From positions 496,001 to 560,000 of the forward strand of contig JAGKQI010000069.1 in NCBI GenBank assembly GCA_018806915.1: a stretch of 64,000 nt of DNA, given 5' to 3'. Position numbers and translations under genes: made by a program. The notes beneath the pieces were generated by a model. That model was not told the origin of the DNA. It ran no database searches and saw only the letters and a program-made list of their open reading frames with translations. Below, piece after piece: positions 8,648-20,804 of the stretch. Numbering within the stretch: the first letter of the stretch is position 1; every line of letters starts with the position of its first letter. Origin of the DNA: Phytophthora colocasiae (Eukaryota > Oomycota > Peronosporomycetes > Peronosporales > Peronosporaceae).

Positions 8648-10585
8648 ATCAAAGGAGGTTTGTTCAGCACTGTATTTACTTACTCACTGCATTCTGCGTC
8701 ACTAACCGCTGTCCGCTTGCGCTTCCGCAGGCGAATTCTTCCCCGTAGGTGTGCAGGAATCGCAGCCCCACTACCCCATGCACCGTGCCATATTTGACTG
8801 CAAGTCAACGTGTTACCTGCTTCTGTACGCCGAACCGTATTGCACAACGGTATGTACCCTTGGAGAGTCACCGTGCATTCCCGGCAGTAGAATCTGGTCT
8901 CGAAGCTCTTTACCTTGGGGGGCTCAGCGCTTAGCAGACCTTGCAGAGGAATTGTCGGCTTTTGCTCTTCCCCTTACTCTTGCCCGACTTAGCCTTGTAG
9001 AGCTCAGATGTGCTACGCAGCACGTGGTCGCGATTTCCAGTCGGCACACTTGCTAGATCTTCTGCGTGTCGGTTCGTACGAAAACTAATAGCTGTAACTG
9101 CAAGTAACTCCACGTGAAGCTGCCGCATGTACTCCGCATGCGTGGGAACACGCCTACCCTTCCGCTTCATGATAATCTTGTGAAGAATAAAGCCATTGAC
9201 TAGCGCCATATCCACAAATGCCAGAAATAGTTGTCGGTAGTATTTCTTGAATGCAACGCACCGCTGGATAGAATATCGCTGGAGACGGATTTGATCGTGT
9301 GTGTCTACGCCACCCATACCAGAATGGTAGTCCGCGATCAATTGCGGGCAAGGGACCTGCGTGAGAACTCCCGTCTTCTTGTCTTTCCTCGTCACAGATG
9401 TCTGCGCTGTGGAGCATCCTGTCGCTATTAGATGCACTGGACTTGAGTCCATCCAGGCTGCGGCTACAAGTTCTGAATGCTGTCTGCATTGAGCGATTCT
9501 GTACGTCCCCCTCGGCATGTTCTGTGGTCTTTTCTTCTGTGGGAACATATGCACCCAAGTCGATCCGAACGCTGAGTTCCGACGTAGTAGAAGCCTAGAG
9601 GCAGTAGTGCGAGTGCCAAAGCTGGGGAGCTGTAGAAATTATCCGCGACAACCAATCTCTGCTTTGCTTGTCCATCAAAAGTTTTCGAAACATTGCGGAT
9701 GAGAGCTCTCTGCGATGAGCCTTGTTTCTTCTTCTTGTCTGGCTCAGCACCAAGATATACTTCAACTCTGTAAAATACAGAATACAAGAACAATGTTAGT
9801 AACAAATAGGATCCAGTCATACAGAACTAGATAGTCCATGACTCTCGTTATTCTGTCGGACGCAGAGTTGTCAGCTCACCTGGCACAATACCCCGTTTCG
9901 GCGCAGCACGTCATGTAGCACTTGGTCCCGTACTTGTGAGGTTTATCCTTGTTGTAAACCCGTATCGGGTTGTACTGGCTTCGATTCGGAATAGTACCTT
10001 CGTCAAAGCTAACCACCGGACCAAGGCGATAGCCCCGACGGAACGTTTTCTCTATCACTTGCAATACAGGGCGAACTTTGAAGGCCTTGTCCGTCGTGTG
10101 ACTCACCGTGCTGGTAAAGTGAAGATATCGTGTAATCATCCTAAATCGGTCGCGAGTCATGTACTTTCCAAAGGTGCCCCGTGGAACAGCTCCATCCTCC
10201 CCAACTGTCCAGTGTTTTTCCAGACCATCCGTGTGACCACACAGCGTGCGAGCCGCGAGGAGACCGATGACGTGCAAAATTTCGTACTCCTTGATCGGCT
10301 TCTGCCTCTTCAGCCTGTTGACAATATCAACCAGGTCTTCAACACGCTTCTTAGGGTCTTCAACCTGGGCGGAAAGCTGCCGCTCTCTGGTTTTCTGCGC
10401 AACTGCTGGAATGCACCGTTGTCGGTAGGCTTCAGTCTCTGCAGCAACTTTTATCCACAACCTCTTGGGCAAGAAGTAGAAAAACATCCCGATCGGTGAA
10501 TCTGCAAAAGCGACTGCAGATTTGGTGGGGCCATATCTTCCGGTGTACAACGTCGCTTTATCCAACTTCAAATCTGCTACACTCA

Positions 10586-11998
10586 TGTGGTGGAGCGGAT
10601 CTGGCCAAAATCTGGTTGAGGCCGATCGCGATCGCCACTTGCGCCCAGACACCGACTAACGGAGGGGGTCCCCCGATGATCCGTGATCTTGTTGCGTGTA
10701 GTGTTCACCTTGTGTACCCGTCGGCAGGCGGGTTACGCTCTTCCAGGTAACTTCTGAAGATGTCTTGGGACGAGAAGAAGGTCTTGAGTGACGCAGGGGT
10801 TTGAGGCGGCGTGGAAGTTCTTCACTCCACCTCGGGGTACTTGATCCCGGTCGTAGGCGAGTTCTCGAGCCTTGATCCGGGTGCCTGGTTCTTGATCCAG
10901 GTCTTCCAATAGTCCAATATTCGGGATTCAGTCCCTTCCTTTCGTTGTTTTCCGCTTCCGATAGCGGGGGTCTTGAGGGGGCGAGATTCGACTGGATCCT
11001 TAGGCTAAACAACCAATTCCTTCCGATCCGATGTATACACTTAAAGGATAGTTCACTAGATAGGGCAAAGCTGGCCAATATATTATCCAGACTTAACCGC
11101 TATACTAGGTCACGTATCCTTACCTTCCTGACGCTTGTAGGGCCAATGTAGTTCCCGGTTCCAGGCGTAGCGAAGACACTTGAGTGGTTCAGGGCAAATT
11201 CGAGTCTGTTTATGGTTATTCCTATGCCTACTAATCCCATCCTGATTTACTATCCTACGATCACATGACACTGGCTACATAGCTGATCCCTAGCTTAGTT
11301 CCCCTAACCCTTGGGCCGATTCCGTACTTAACCGAAGCTTGATCTCGTACTTAACCGAAGCTTGATCTCGCACTTAACCGAAGCTTGATCTCGCACTTAA
11401 CCGGAGCTTGATCTCGTACTTAATCGGGACTTGATCTCGCACTTAACCGGAGCTTGATCTCGTACTTAATCGGGACTTGATCACTGCCTGATCCCGCTTG
11501 GTGATCCTTCATAGAATCCGGATCAGGCCACAAGAAGAGTCTGCGCCGCGCCTGGGGTTGACCTTGATCCGGAGCTGATCTCGTACTTATACGGGAGAGG
11601 ATCATTGCGCGATCTTGCGTGATCTCGCTTCGTCGCCGCTCGGGGAAGTTGGATCGTGCTGTTAGAGGCTTCGGGGCGCCAGGGTAAGCTGATCATGCTC
11701 GCTTGGGGACCCGTCATCGTTGATCGCGCGAGAACATCCTTGATTTCCCCATTCTTCCTCCGGCAGGATTCGGATCACCCACGAACACCACGGCAGGATT
11801 CGGATCACCCACGAACACCGCTCCACTTGCTTCTTCGCCGGTGTCTCCGTTGCCTGTTCCCGGCGGGACCCATCGTACCTTCATCTGATTCGACCCAGAT
11901 CTGGCGATCACAGGTCCCCCCTGTCGCTCGTTCCGACTCTATTCGGGTTCGTGGCTGACATCGCCTCTCCGGGAAAATTTTTTGTCCGCTTCACCACA
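10586..11998 (-). repeat. Gypsy 3' LTR
   Basis: 1413 bp with TGTGGTG...CACCACA ends. It differs from the other LTR by lacking TGATC, one C near 11321 and one T in a T-run near 11983. Confidence 0.92.
11338..11475. repeat. 23-bp tandem repeats in the gypsy LTR
   Basis: Six full 23-bp units, each starting CTTGATCTCG and containing one GATC, preceded by a partial unit. The same array is at 23896-24033 in the other LTR. Two unit variants alternate (ACCGAAG or ACCGGAG against ATCGGGA). This could be a promoter or protein-binding array. Confidence 0.88.
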
Positions 11999-12012
11999 TC
12001 CGCCCCCAGCAC
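11999..12012 (-). other. Gypsy polypurine tract
   Basis: On the minus strand the internal region ends TGCTGGGGGCGGA directly before the 3' LTR, the expected place of the plus-strand primer. Confidence 0.7.
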
Positions 12013-12101
12013 GTAAGTTGAGCTGCCGCAGCTCACTTCGGGTTTATTTCCACATTCACCTCCTGGAACACAAGTCGTTCAAGCGCCACCACTCCCTCGA
12101 A

Positions 12102-14583
12102 ATGTCCGATCCGCCTTCCTCGCCCCCTTTGACGCCGAGAACGCCCTCGAGCGAGCACTCGATCCGATCCGCCCGATCCACGGCCTCCCGCTTCTCAACC
12201 CCCGGGGTAAACCCTGAGCTGGTCACCTTGCAAGCGAGGCTGGCCCACAGCCAACGGATGCGCGAAACCTTGAGTCGCGATCGGGACCACCTGGACGACA
12301 CCGTTCGCCGGTTGCGATCCGACATGGAGGATATGGAGCGCTTCCGGGATGACCAAGCGGAGGAGATTTTGCGGCTGAACGCCGAAATCGTTCATCTGCG
12401 ATCGGGAACCGGAGATGCTATCGGTGGGGACGCGATCGCCGCCTTGCAGGATCAGCGAGCCCAGCACGACGCCGAACGACGGGAGTCTGAGCAGCGACTG
12501 GCCCGGATCCAGACGCGGCTAGACTCTGCGCTCGAGGATCTCGACTTCCGGCTGGCCGAACTTCGCATAGCCGGGGAGACGGAGATTGAACTCCGGGATG
12601 AGCTTCAGGATCGCGAACGGGAGCTCGCCGCCGTGCGTCATGACCTGACCCTCACTCAGCGTAGCCTTGAGCGCTGGCAGAGGAACGATTCCTCCCAAGG
12701 CCCACAAGCGGCTATGGCCCTGCCTGCTGATCAGACTCGCCCGACGGCAGAGGAAGCTCGGTTAAGGTTGGAGTTAACGCGGACCCAAGCGGAGTTGCTC
12801 GCCGCTCGAGCCGAGGTCGCGTATCTGGAACGCGAGGCAGAGGATCACCAGGTTGAACTGGCTCGGGCACACCTCGCCTTGGAGGACGTATCCGCCCCGG
12901 ATTCTCGCGCTCCGCCTCTGGGTGCAACCGCCGATGCCGCCGCCGTATCCAGCCTGGAGCAAGATGTGGCAGACGCCTTGGGAAATCTGGAAATAATCCA
13001 GCACGACCGGGACCAGCTCTCCGTCCAGCATCGTGCCGCCATTGCCGAGCGGGATCAGGCCGTCGCAGACCTGGATCAGGCCCGCCTCGACCGGGATCAG
13101 GCAATGCAAGATCTCAATCGAGTAACGGCAGACCGTGATCGAATCCAGGTCGACCTGGACGATGCCACCCAAGATCGTTTGTCTGCCCTCGCAGACGCTT
13201 GACGTGGCTCGTTCCGCCCGGGATGCGGCGACACAGGAGCTCGACCAACTCCAGCGACAGAACGCGGAGCTTCGACAGGCTCACCAAGAGCTGGACGCTG
13301 ATTATGCCGAAGCCGAGCAACAGCTGCACCACGCCGAGGATTCCTCTGCTCGGTTGTCCTCGTGGATCGCGGATCGACGGGCGGCTCGTGCCACCAAAAG
13401 ATCTCGAAGCGCCTCCGCTTCCCCGGCCGTTCCTCCTTCCTCACGCAAGCGTCCGGCTCGGAGCACCTCAGCTCCCCGTGATCTAAAACCTGCAGCTACC
13501 GAAGCTCCCGGGTCAACCCAGCCTGTCACACCCACGGTGGTCCCGACCCCGGCAGGATCAACGGCGAGTCCGCTGGATCTGTTGGCGGACCAAGCTTCTG
13601 GGCAAGCCGAGAGGAGGAAACCGACACTCCAGCCCCTGATCCGACCCCAGCGCCTACGGATCAGTCCGGATCACTTCCCGCCGAGGGTGGTTCGCCGGAT
13701 GAGGACGAGGAAGACTCCGACTACGATCCCCAGCACCCATTCTCGTCGCCGTCCGAAGAGGACGGAAGTCCAGAACCCAGCAATGGAACTAGTTCTGAAG
13801 CCGAATCGGTACGCTCCAACGAGGCGGAGGACTCCGAGGATGATGATATTTTACACATGAGCCGCCAACGATCTATCTCGACGCACCGGCGCGAGTCTGG
13901 TCAGGTTCCGAGATCCGGACCTTCTGGCACCCGTGGATCGGGGTCTCCTGACGGCTCAAGCCCATCTCCAGATGGATCAGGCCCGCCGTCTCCAGGATCA
14001 CCTCCGGGTTCCCCGTCACCGCCGCCACCTCCTCTCGGCGGTTCCTCGCCCCCCGGGCTCCGACCACCCCTGTTCCCGGTCGCCTCTTTCATTCCAGGGT
14101 ACGATCGGCAGCGTACCTTCGCGGCTGCTGACATCGTGCCGTGGGATCCGCAGGTGATCGGGCAGTATTCGATCGTGGGTCTGATCGCCAGTTCTCTGGG
14201 CAAACGGTTGTTGATCCCTTCGGGTTGGCTGTTCCCTTCCCAGATACAGGCTGGGCCTGCACCGACCCCCCGCACCGAATACCTCCACGAGTTGATCACT
14301 GGCTCTGGATCCGTGGAACGACTTCGCGAACCCGGGTCCCCTTACGTTCGACCTCGATCTGCATGAGAGGGAGGGAACACCCCTCGCGGCCGTGGCCGCC
14401 ACCTATCGCGTTCTGGAGGAACGGCACCGTCAAGCATTTTGGGAGGCCACCCACAACCTCGAGATCACCTCTGCCATGCAGGATGCGGATCTTGAACTGC
14501 AGCGGTATTACGTTGCTCGCAAGGCCCGGCGGAGTCGGGCTGGGTCTGCTGGCGCCGATTCCTCGCCTCCTTCCCCGCCATAA
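12102..14583 (+). pseudogene. Antisense accessory ORF of the gypsy element: coiled-coil protein, frameshifted
   Basis: Runs opposite to gag-pol. The first 367 codons (12102-13202) have a Ser/Pro-rich N-terminus followed by a long coiled coil full of RDRDHLDD/DRDQ-type heptads. The coil continues in the next frame (LDQLQRQNAELRQAHQELDA) to about 13610, then a basic RKR stretch. It returns to the first frame with an acidic segment (EDEEDSDYD) and a proline-rich part (PPSPGSPPGSPSPPPP). After a shift near 14320 it ends at 14583 with a C-terminal part containing LEERHRQAFWEATHN. Amino-acid character continues across each shift, so it was once one protein of roughly 820 residues. I do not recognise a known domain; function unknown. 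Extra antisense ORFs at this position are known in plant Tat-lineage gypsy elements. Confidence 0.7.
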
Positions 14584-14873
14584 TGCGCGATCAGTGGTTC
14601 GATCTCGACATCCTGCTGGATCCGTTCTTCCTTCACCTCCCCATTCCGTCGGTGGATGTGGTTCGTTGGTATCCCGGCGTGGTCTCTCGGCGTGCCAACC
14701 TGGCGGATCCCAACGCGAACGTCCCAGAGCCGGCGAACCTGATCGAGGCTCTGGAGGAGTGTGACGAGGCGGATCCGTGGCGTAACCAGTATCGGCAAGA
14801 CCCGGTCAACCATCCCGCTACCAGGATTCCCCGACTTATCGGCAAGTTCAATCCTCCTCCCGCTTCTCCGTAA
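14583..14873 (+). CDS. Second antisense ORF of the gypsy element, unknown function
   Basis: A 96-residue frame whose ATG overlaps the previous stop (TAATG). It contains hydrophobic and aromatic residues near the start (WFDLDILLDPFFLHLPIP) and an acidic middle. It may be the displaced C-terminus of the larger antisense protein or a separate small protein. No known family recognised. Confidence 0.45.
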   Translation: MRDQWFDLDILLDPFFLHLPIPSVDVVRWYPGVVSRRANLADPNANVPEPANLIEALEECDEADPWRNQYRQDPVNHPATRIPRLIGKFNPPPASP

Positions 14874-15217
14874 ATCGTGCCACTTCGATCACCTGCTCGA
14901 GGCTTCCCCCCGAGCCCGGATTCGGAACCCCATCCAGGGCCGTTCTGCATTCTTCCATCTCCATTCGTAACTCCCATAATCTCCACTCGTAATTCTCGTA
15001 TTCTCCATTCCCACAGTCATTCCATCGTACTCCATCATTTTGAGAATGTGATCCCCTTTCATCTCCATCTCGACATCCCGGATCACCATCTTCCAGCGTC
15101 AAATTCCCTACGTACATGCACATACACAAATGTAAAACTCTCGCTCTGATCTGGATTCTCCTCCACATCAGCTTCCTCGATCACGGCAGGCAACCCTGTC
15201 ACCTCGCCTGACTCTCC
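14874..15217. other. Gap between convergent gypsy reading frames
   Basis: Separates the antisense frame from the end of pol. It holds runs of related ATTCTC/ATTCCC motifs, but no frame is supported. A terminator region for both directions would be expected here. Confidence 0.5.
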
Positions 15218-17120
15218 TTACACCTCTTCATGTGACTGCATCACGCCGAATCGGTTCCGATTAGCGTGGTCACGTAGGAACGCGCTCAGTATGGCCCCAC
15301 AGTTAAGATCAGCTTCGTCGACCCACGTTGGCTCATCATAACCGACCCAGTGCACCAGAAATTCACGATAGATCCGGCCGTAGCGAGTTCGTTTCCCACT
15401 TCGCATGTCCGAGATCCGTTCAACTTCGTACTCATCGGTATCCAGATCCGGGACCCAACTGTCTTCCGGAAGGAGGATCTCATCGAAATCGAGCCGATCT
15501 GCTTCATCCACCGTCAACTCGATCCGCGGTCGATCCGGGAAATTCCGTACCAGCTTTAGCTTAGAAACATGGACCACCGGGAAGATATGGTAGTCAGATC
15601 CCGCGATCTCCAGCTTGATCGTGAATTCATTGAGCTTCTCTGCAACACGGAACGGGCCGTGCCAGAGGTGAGCGAGTTTACGTGCATACCCTTCCTTCAC
15701 ACGATCTAGGTATAGCCAAACACGTGATCCAGCTTCGATCTGATGCGGATCGACGTCCTCATTGTGTCGATCAGCTCGGTCCGCAATCGCCTCTCGCAGC
15801 CTAGCGTTGACCTGTTCTCTCGACTGCTGGTAGTATCTCTGAACGCGATATCTCCATCGTCTTGGATCGCGGTCATGGCGCCTGGTCGACCTGATCGGGA
15901 TCGTCGCTTCCAACGTCGATCTCGGGTCCCATCCGTGTACCAAATAGTGAGGTATCTCCCCGGACCCGATCGTGAGCCGTGTTAATGGCGAAAGTCAATC
16001 TCTCCGCATATTCATCCCAGTCGCTTTTGATCGAGATCTTGAACATACATCTTGATTGCCCTAGTGGCCGTTTGCACCATCCGTTCCGCAGTCCCATTGG
16101 CCTGTGGTCGGTAGGCCATCGTCGCCTGTTGTCGTTGCCCCAGGATCCTATTAAACGATCTGAAGAAGTCGGACATGAAGCCCGGCTCTCGATCGTGCCT
16201 GATCATCTCGCTAGCGCCAAATCTGCGGGAACACGCATTCTTCATAAGATTCCGCGACGGTCTGGGCCGATCGGGAGGAACTCAGCCTTTGCGATCACAT
16301 ATCCTGTGAACAGATCCACCCAGATCAGCAGTTCAGTATTGCCTTTGTTGGATCTGGGCAGAGAGGGTATGTGATCCATCGCTATGATCTGGAATGGGTA
16401 TGTAGCTTGCAGATTCCCAGGTGACTCGCCTCGGATCGTGGGTCTCCCTTTCCGGTCTCACAGTCTACACACTCGCCTACGTATCGCTGCACACTCCGAT
16501 ATAATCCTCCAGTGGAAATGATCTCGGATCCGCTGATAAGTGCGTCCGATCCCTTGATGTCCCCTTCCAGAGTCGTATGGTAGTGGTGGGAGGACATCCT
16601 GCTGTAGCGTTTCTGGAACCACGAGTCTCATCAGACGGTCGCGATCACCTCTTGATCTCGGCCCTGGTGGGCAATAAAACAACAGATCCTGTTCATCTAC
16701 CTCGTACTCGGAAGCGATCTTGGCGTAGGATCCAGCCTCGGCTCGAGTAAGATCCGCGATCTGCCCAGCCAGGTACTTCTTTAGTCCGGCGATCCAGACC
16801 TCCTCGTCCTGGGCTCGCCTGATCCGATCCACTCGCATCTCCCGGATCAGTTCCTCTCGCAGGACGGCGGCATCGGGTCGTGCTCGGGCTGCACCCGTGG
16901 CTACGGCCGACACTTGCACCGTTCGATCTTCAACTCGAGGGATCAACACCTCATCAAGCCGATTCAGGGTGACCAGATCGCACCGATCTGCTTCATCGTG
17001 GACCTCGATCCCGCTTCCTCGCTGCAGCGCGGCGCTCGCCAAGCTGTCTGCGCTCCCATTCCAGTCTCTCTTCACATGGACTAGCTCATGACCTCCCCAA
17101 TTCCGCAAGTGATCTAGCAC
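15218..17120 (-). pseudogene. Gypsy pol 3' part: RNase H end, integrase and chromodomain, frameshifted
   Basis: The first stretch holds the end of the second RNase H (VKRDWNGSADSLA) and the integrase zinc part (GHQGIGRTYQRI...CVDCETGKG). The catalytic core is in pieces: MDHIPSLPRSN...LLIWVDLFTGYV near 16390-16290, then IRHDREPGFMSDFF and TMAYRPQANGTAERM at 16245-16012. The last stretch (15943-15218) includes GSRVWLY...HLWHGPFRV and a chromodomain (YEVERI...FLVHWVGYDEPTWVDEADL). Shifts near 17110, 16520, 16410, 16250 and 16020 separate the pieces, so no functional integrase is made as it stands. The chromodomain should direct integration toward marked chromatin by analogy with chromoviruses. 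Confidence 0.85.
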
Positions 17121-20100
17121 CTTCTGCTTTCAGTAACGTCAATCCTGGCGCCTTGCAGTCGATCTCGCCCCGGACTTGTCGGATCACTAGGTTCGAATCG
17201 CCACAAATGACCAAACGGCGGCGTTCTAACTGTGCGATCATGCCAAGACCTAGCAAGAGCCCACGGTATTCCGCTTCATTGACAGTAAGACTCTCCGCAT
17301 AGTCTGATCTAGCTTTGATCACTTTCCACCCCGGCAAACTCCACACGATCGCGCTGAAAGCGCCTCCTCCTCGTTTCACGCGTGCCGAGCCGTCGAAACT
17401 TACTACCCATAGCTCCTCGCCTGGATCTACGGTGGGAATCGGCATCTGGATCTTACGCCTTGGTTCCTTCTGTGGCGCGATCGCGATCAGGGCTTCGTCG
17501 ATCTCCGATCTAGGCGTTATATTAGCTGCGATCGCCCCCAGTATCTCATCTTCTCCCTTCGTACACTTCATGATCTCGAGTGTCCATGGGGACAGGAGAG
17601 CAGACCATAGTCCCAGACGCCCTTGAAGGCCGGCAGACTTGAACAGCCAGGCAAGCGTGGAGTGTCTGGTTAGGACCTTGATCCGACGTCCCACCAACAG
17701 GGTGTAGTGTAGATCCAGGATCCGAAGTAGAGCCAACGCCTCCTTTTCGGCAACATTATAGTTTAACTCGTTCGTCTTCAAGGTTCGACTGGCAAATGCG
17801 ACCGGGTGGTAGATCTGGTCGTGTTCCTGCATTAATGCGGCGGAGATCGCCCAGTCACTGGCATACACGATCACCACGGGTAACTTTGTCATGTCGAAGT
17901 GACGGAGGATCGGGGTCGACGCGATCTTGGTTTTCAAGGCTGTAAACGCCCTGTGTGCTCTACCCCACCTTTCGTCGCCAGCTCTTTGGGCCAGATTGGC
18001 TCCGACCTTGCTTGAACAGGAGGGAGGCGTCGCCCCCAAGTTAAGATCCGGCGTACTATTCCCCTTTTGAGTCAAGGTGTCGGGTGATCCATCCTGATTC
18101 GACTTAAGCGCAACGGGATCTCGATTGATCGGGTCCGTACTATCCATGATCTTTCGAAGATCTGGTCGCTTCTGCAGTTCTGCGAACTCCACTTCACGTA
18201 GTTCATATAGGACCGATGCATAGATCGCATAATCCTCGATGAACCGACTATAGTAATTCAAACTTCCCAGGAACGATTGCATGGATCGGAGCGACCCAGG
18301 GAATGGCAGATCCGTCAGAGACTTCAGGTCTTTCGGGTTTGCCTCCAATCCGTCGATCGACACTTTGTGTCCGAGATATTCCACCTTATCCATGCCCCAG
18401 AAGCTCTTCGCCACACTGATCGAGAGATTCCATTTATCACAGGCCTCCAATAGGTCTTCCACCCGATCGCACATTTGATCCCATGATCCAGCCGTGATCA
18501 AGATATCGTCGATGTATGATCTCCGTCCTAGAACCGACGGGCGACCAGGATCTTCCGGGATCCCTGATTCAAACACATCTGCGGAGTCTTCCGTATTCCC
18601 TGACTGGGAGATCTTCAAAATTCCATATAGGGCGTTGTCCACAAGACGTTGATAGATCTGAGGGGCGTTCTTCAGCCCGAACGGCATGCGATTCCACTCG
18701 AAGAGGCCGAACGGGGTGATGAAAGCTGAGATCGCGCGAGCTCGATCGGTCATTGATACGACCCAGAATCCACTCGCCATGTCTAATGAGCAGTACCACA
18801 GAACCTTGTCAAGATCTTCTAACAGGTCATTGATCAGAGGCATTGGGTAGATCATCAGCCTCGTGAGACCGTTCACCAGCCGATAATCGATACATAGTCG
18901 GATGTCTACACCGTTCTTCTTGATGATCACCACGATCGGAGATGCCCATGGCGATGTCGATGGCCGAATGATCTTGGCAGCTAGGAGTCCTTTGATAAGA
19001 TCTGATACTTTCTCGCGAAACTGTGGCGCCACCTTTCGGACTCGTTGTGCAATCGGCTTTGCATCACCCACGTCGATATCGCATATAACACCCTTGGCCG
19101 CTGGAGGAAGTGCGTTTCCCTTTCCGATCAGGAGATGTCGCTTCTTCCAAATAATCTGTCGAAGTTTCTCGATCTCCTCCGGGGTAGCCGATCCCGGATT
19201 TCCTACTTGCAGATCTTCGATCTTGACTTCTTCAGTGGTGGAGATCTGGATTTCTGGTACTACTGCGAGATTATCGGCTAGATCTTCGGCCGAAAAATCG
19301 CCACTTTCGTGTAAGTGGGTCTGATCGGCGTTCTCGATTCCTTCCGGAGATGTCGGATCGGGTTCATCCGTTGATTGATCGCGCAGCCTGTCGTCCTTGG
19401 CTGTCAAGATCGGGGTGTCTTTAACCATGGGGACGGCATCGGCGTCGGATACATGCTGGATCTCGATTTGAAAATCTGGTTTTTCTGTTATTACCTCGAT
19501 TTCCTTTTCACATGTCCGATCTGTCCGACCTGGGGCCTGATCTGGCAAGCTCTCATTCGTCTCAGTCTCACCGCCCCCAGCTTCGCCACTCGGGGTCTTG
19601 TCGGAACTGATCGTGATCGGTGGGGTATCCATGGGATCCGGTTGGGGATCGATGAATGCGACCTTGACTTCGGCCGTATCGGTCGGTGATCGCGGTTCCA
19701 ATGTCGATATTGGTGCAGGATCAGGATCGGTCTTGATTGCCCCACCTCGACGGAGTATAGATCGCGGCGTAACGTAGGTCGGCCGTTCGACCGACGGTAA
19801 GGGGATCTCTACGGTTTCCTGAGGTTCCGGTCTTGCGTCCACTGTCGCTTCTAGAGCTAGATTCTGCCACTCCATGTAACGCCGGGACCCGACCGACACA
19901 AACCCAGGGTAGCGAGGAACTTTTTCTTGATCAAGTACCATCCCGACATGTAATCTGTGATCCAGTCGTAAAATCTTCTCGCTCAAATTCGTGATCACTA
20001 AGTACCGAGTTCGGCCGGGTCCATTCACCACTGTAGGTACCCATTGGTCGCCTCTGGTCACCCACAATTTTTCTGTCGCCGATAATTTCACTCTCGATGC

Positions 20101-20612
20101 GATCTCTTCAGATCCCCCAACTGGGATATGTAGATCTTCCTCCAATTTTACCGATCTTACCTTCTCCCCGTACAATCTCTTGCGACCGCTAAGTGGGATC
20201 CCTACTTCATTAGGTAAGCACATCGATCCCTTCGCTAGATCCATCCGGACCCCAGCCGGAATCATGAAATCCATACCTAAGATGGTGTCTTGTCCGGATA
20301 GGTCCCCGATCCAAATATCGAAAAAGTATACCAAGTATCCCGCAAGCGTGATCTTGATCCTCGTTCTTCCCTCGGTGGTGTACACATTATCACCGATCCC
20401 AACACATTCCTGTCTCTGACTAGTGTCAAGTGGCACCCAATCTTACGAGCAAAGGCGGTATCCAAGATGGATACCTCGGCGCCAGTGTCCAGGAGCAAGA
20501 TCGCTCTTTCCTGATTGATCTTGCCTGAGATCTTGGCTTGGCGGAACCATTTTCCTGGTGCGTGGTATTTCCAATACCCCCTGGATTCTCCTTCCTTGAG
20601 ATCCAAAGCCAC
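17086..20612 (-). pseudogene. Gypsy pol 5' part: protease, reverse transcriptase, RNase H and second (archaeal-like) RNase H
   Basis: The retropepsin motif LLLDTGAEVSILD lies near the start. A one-base shift at about 20436 moves the rest to another frame, after which 1116 residues are open. A long acidic linker precedes the reverse transcriptase, which has MPFGLKNAP and the catalytic YIDDILI. The usual RNase H follows (VYASDWAISAALMQ...AEKEALALLRIL). Then comes a second RNase H with VSFDGSARVKRG, NEAEYRGLLLGL and VICGDSNLVIRQV; its last aspartate (NGSADS) lies past a frameshift near 17110. Apart from the two shifts the catalytic residues are present. Confidence 0.88.
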
Positions 20613-20804
20613 TTCCGCACCAGATCGCGAGAACTCATCGATCCGGGAAGACTCGCGATCTTAGCAGTATACGAATGCAACTTACATGTATTACCGCGCA
20701 GATCCGAATTCTCCTATCTTGATCTCTCGATTTCTTGTTCACATATGCATAGATGCAGTACTCAGAACGCTCGGCTCGTACCGGTTTCCAAACCGGCGAG
20801 CGTC

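Noticed and set aside
11338..11475. CRISPR-like regular repeats
   Set aside because: Units are directly adjacent without spacers, inside a eukaryotic LTR.
12712..13104. Minus-strand frames opposite the gypsy antisense ORF
   Set aside because: GC-rich shadows of the coiled-coil frame, rich in Pro/Arg/Gly with no known motif.
18902..19324. Plus-strand frames inside gypsy pol
   Set aside because: They lie opposite a long conserved pol frame and have no protein-like features, unlike the antisense ORF at 12102-14873.
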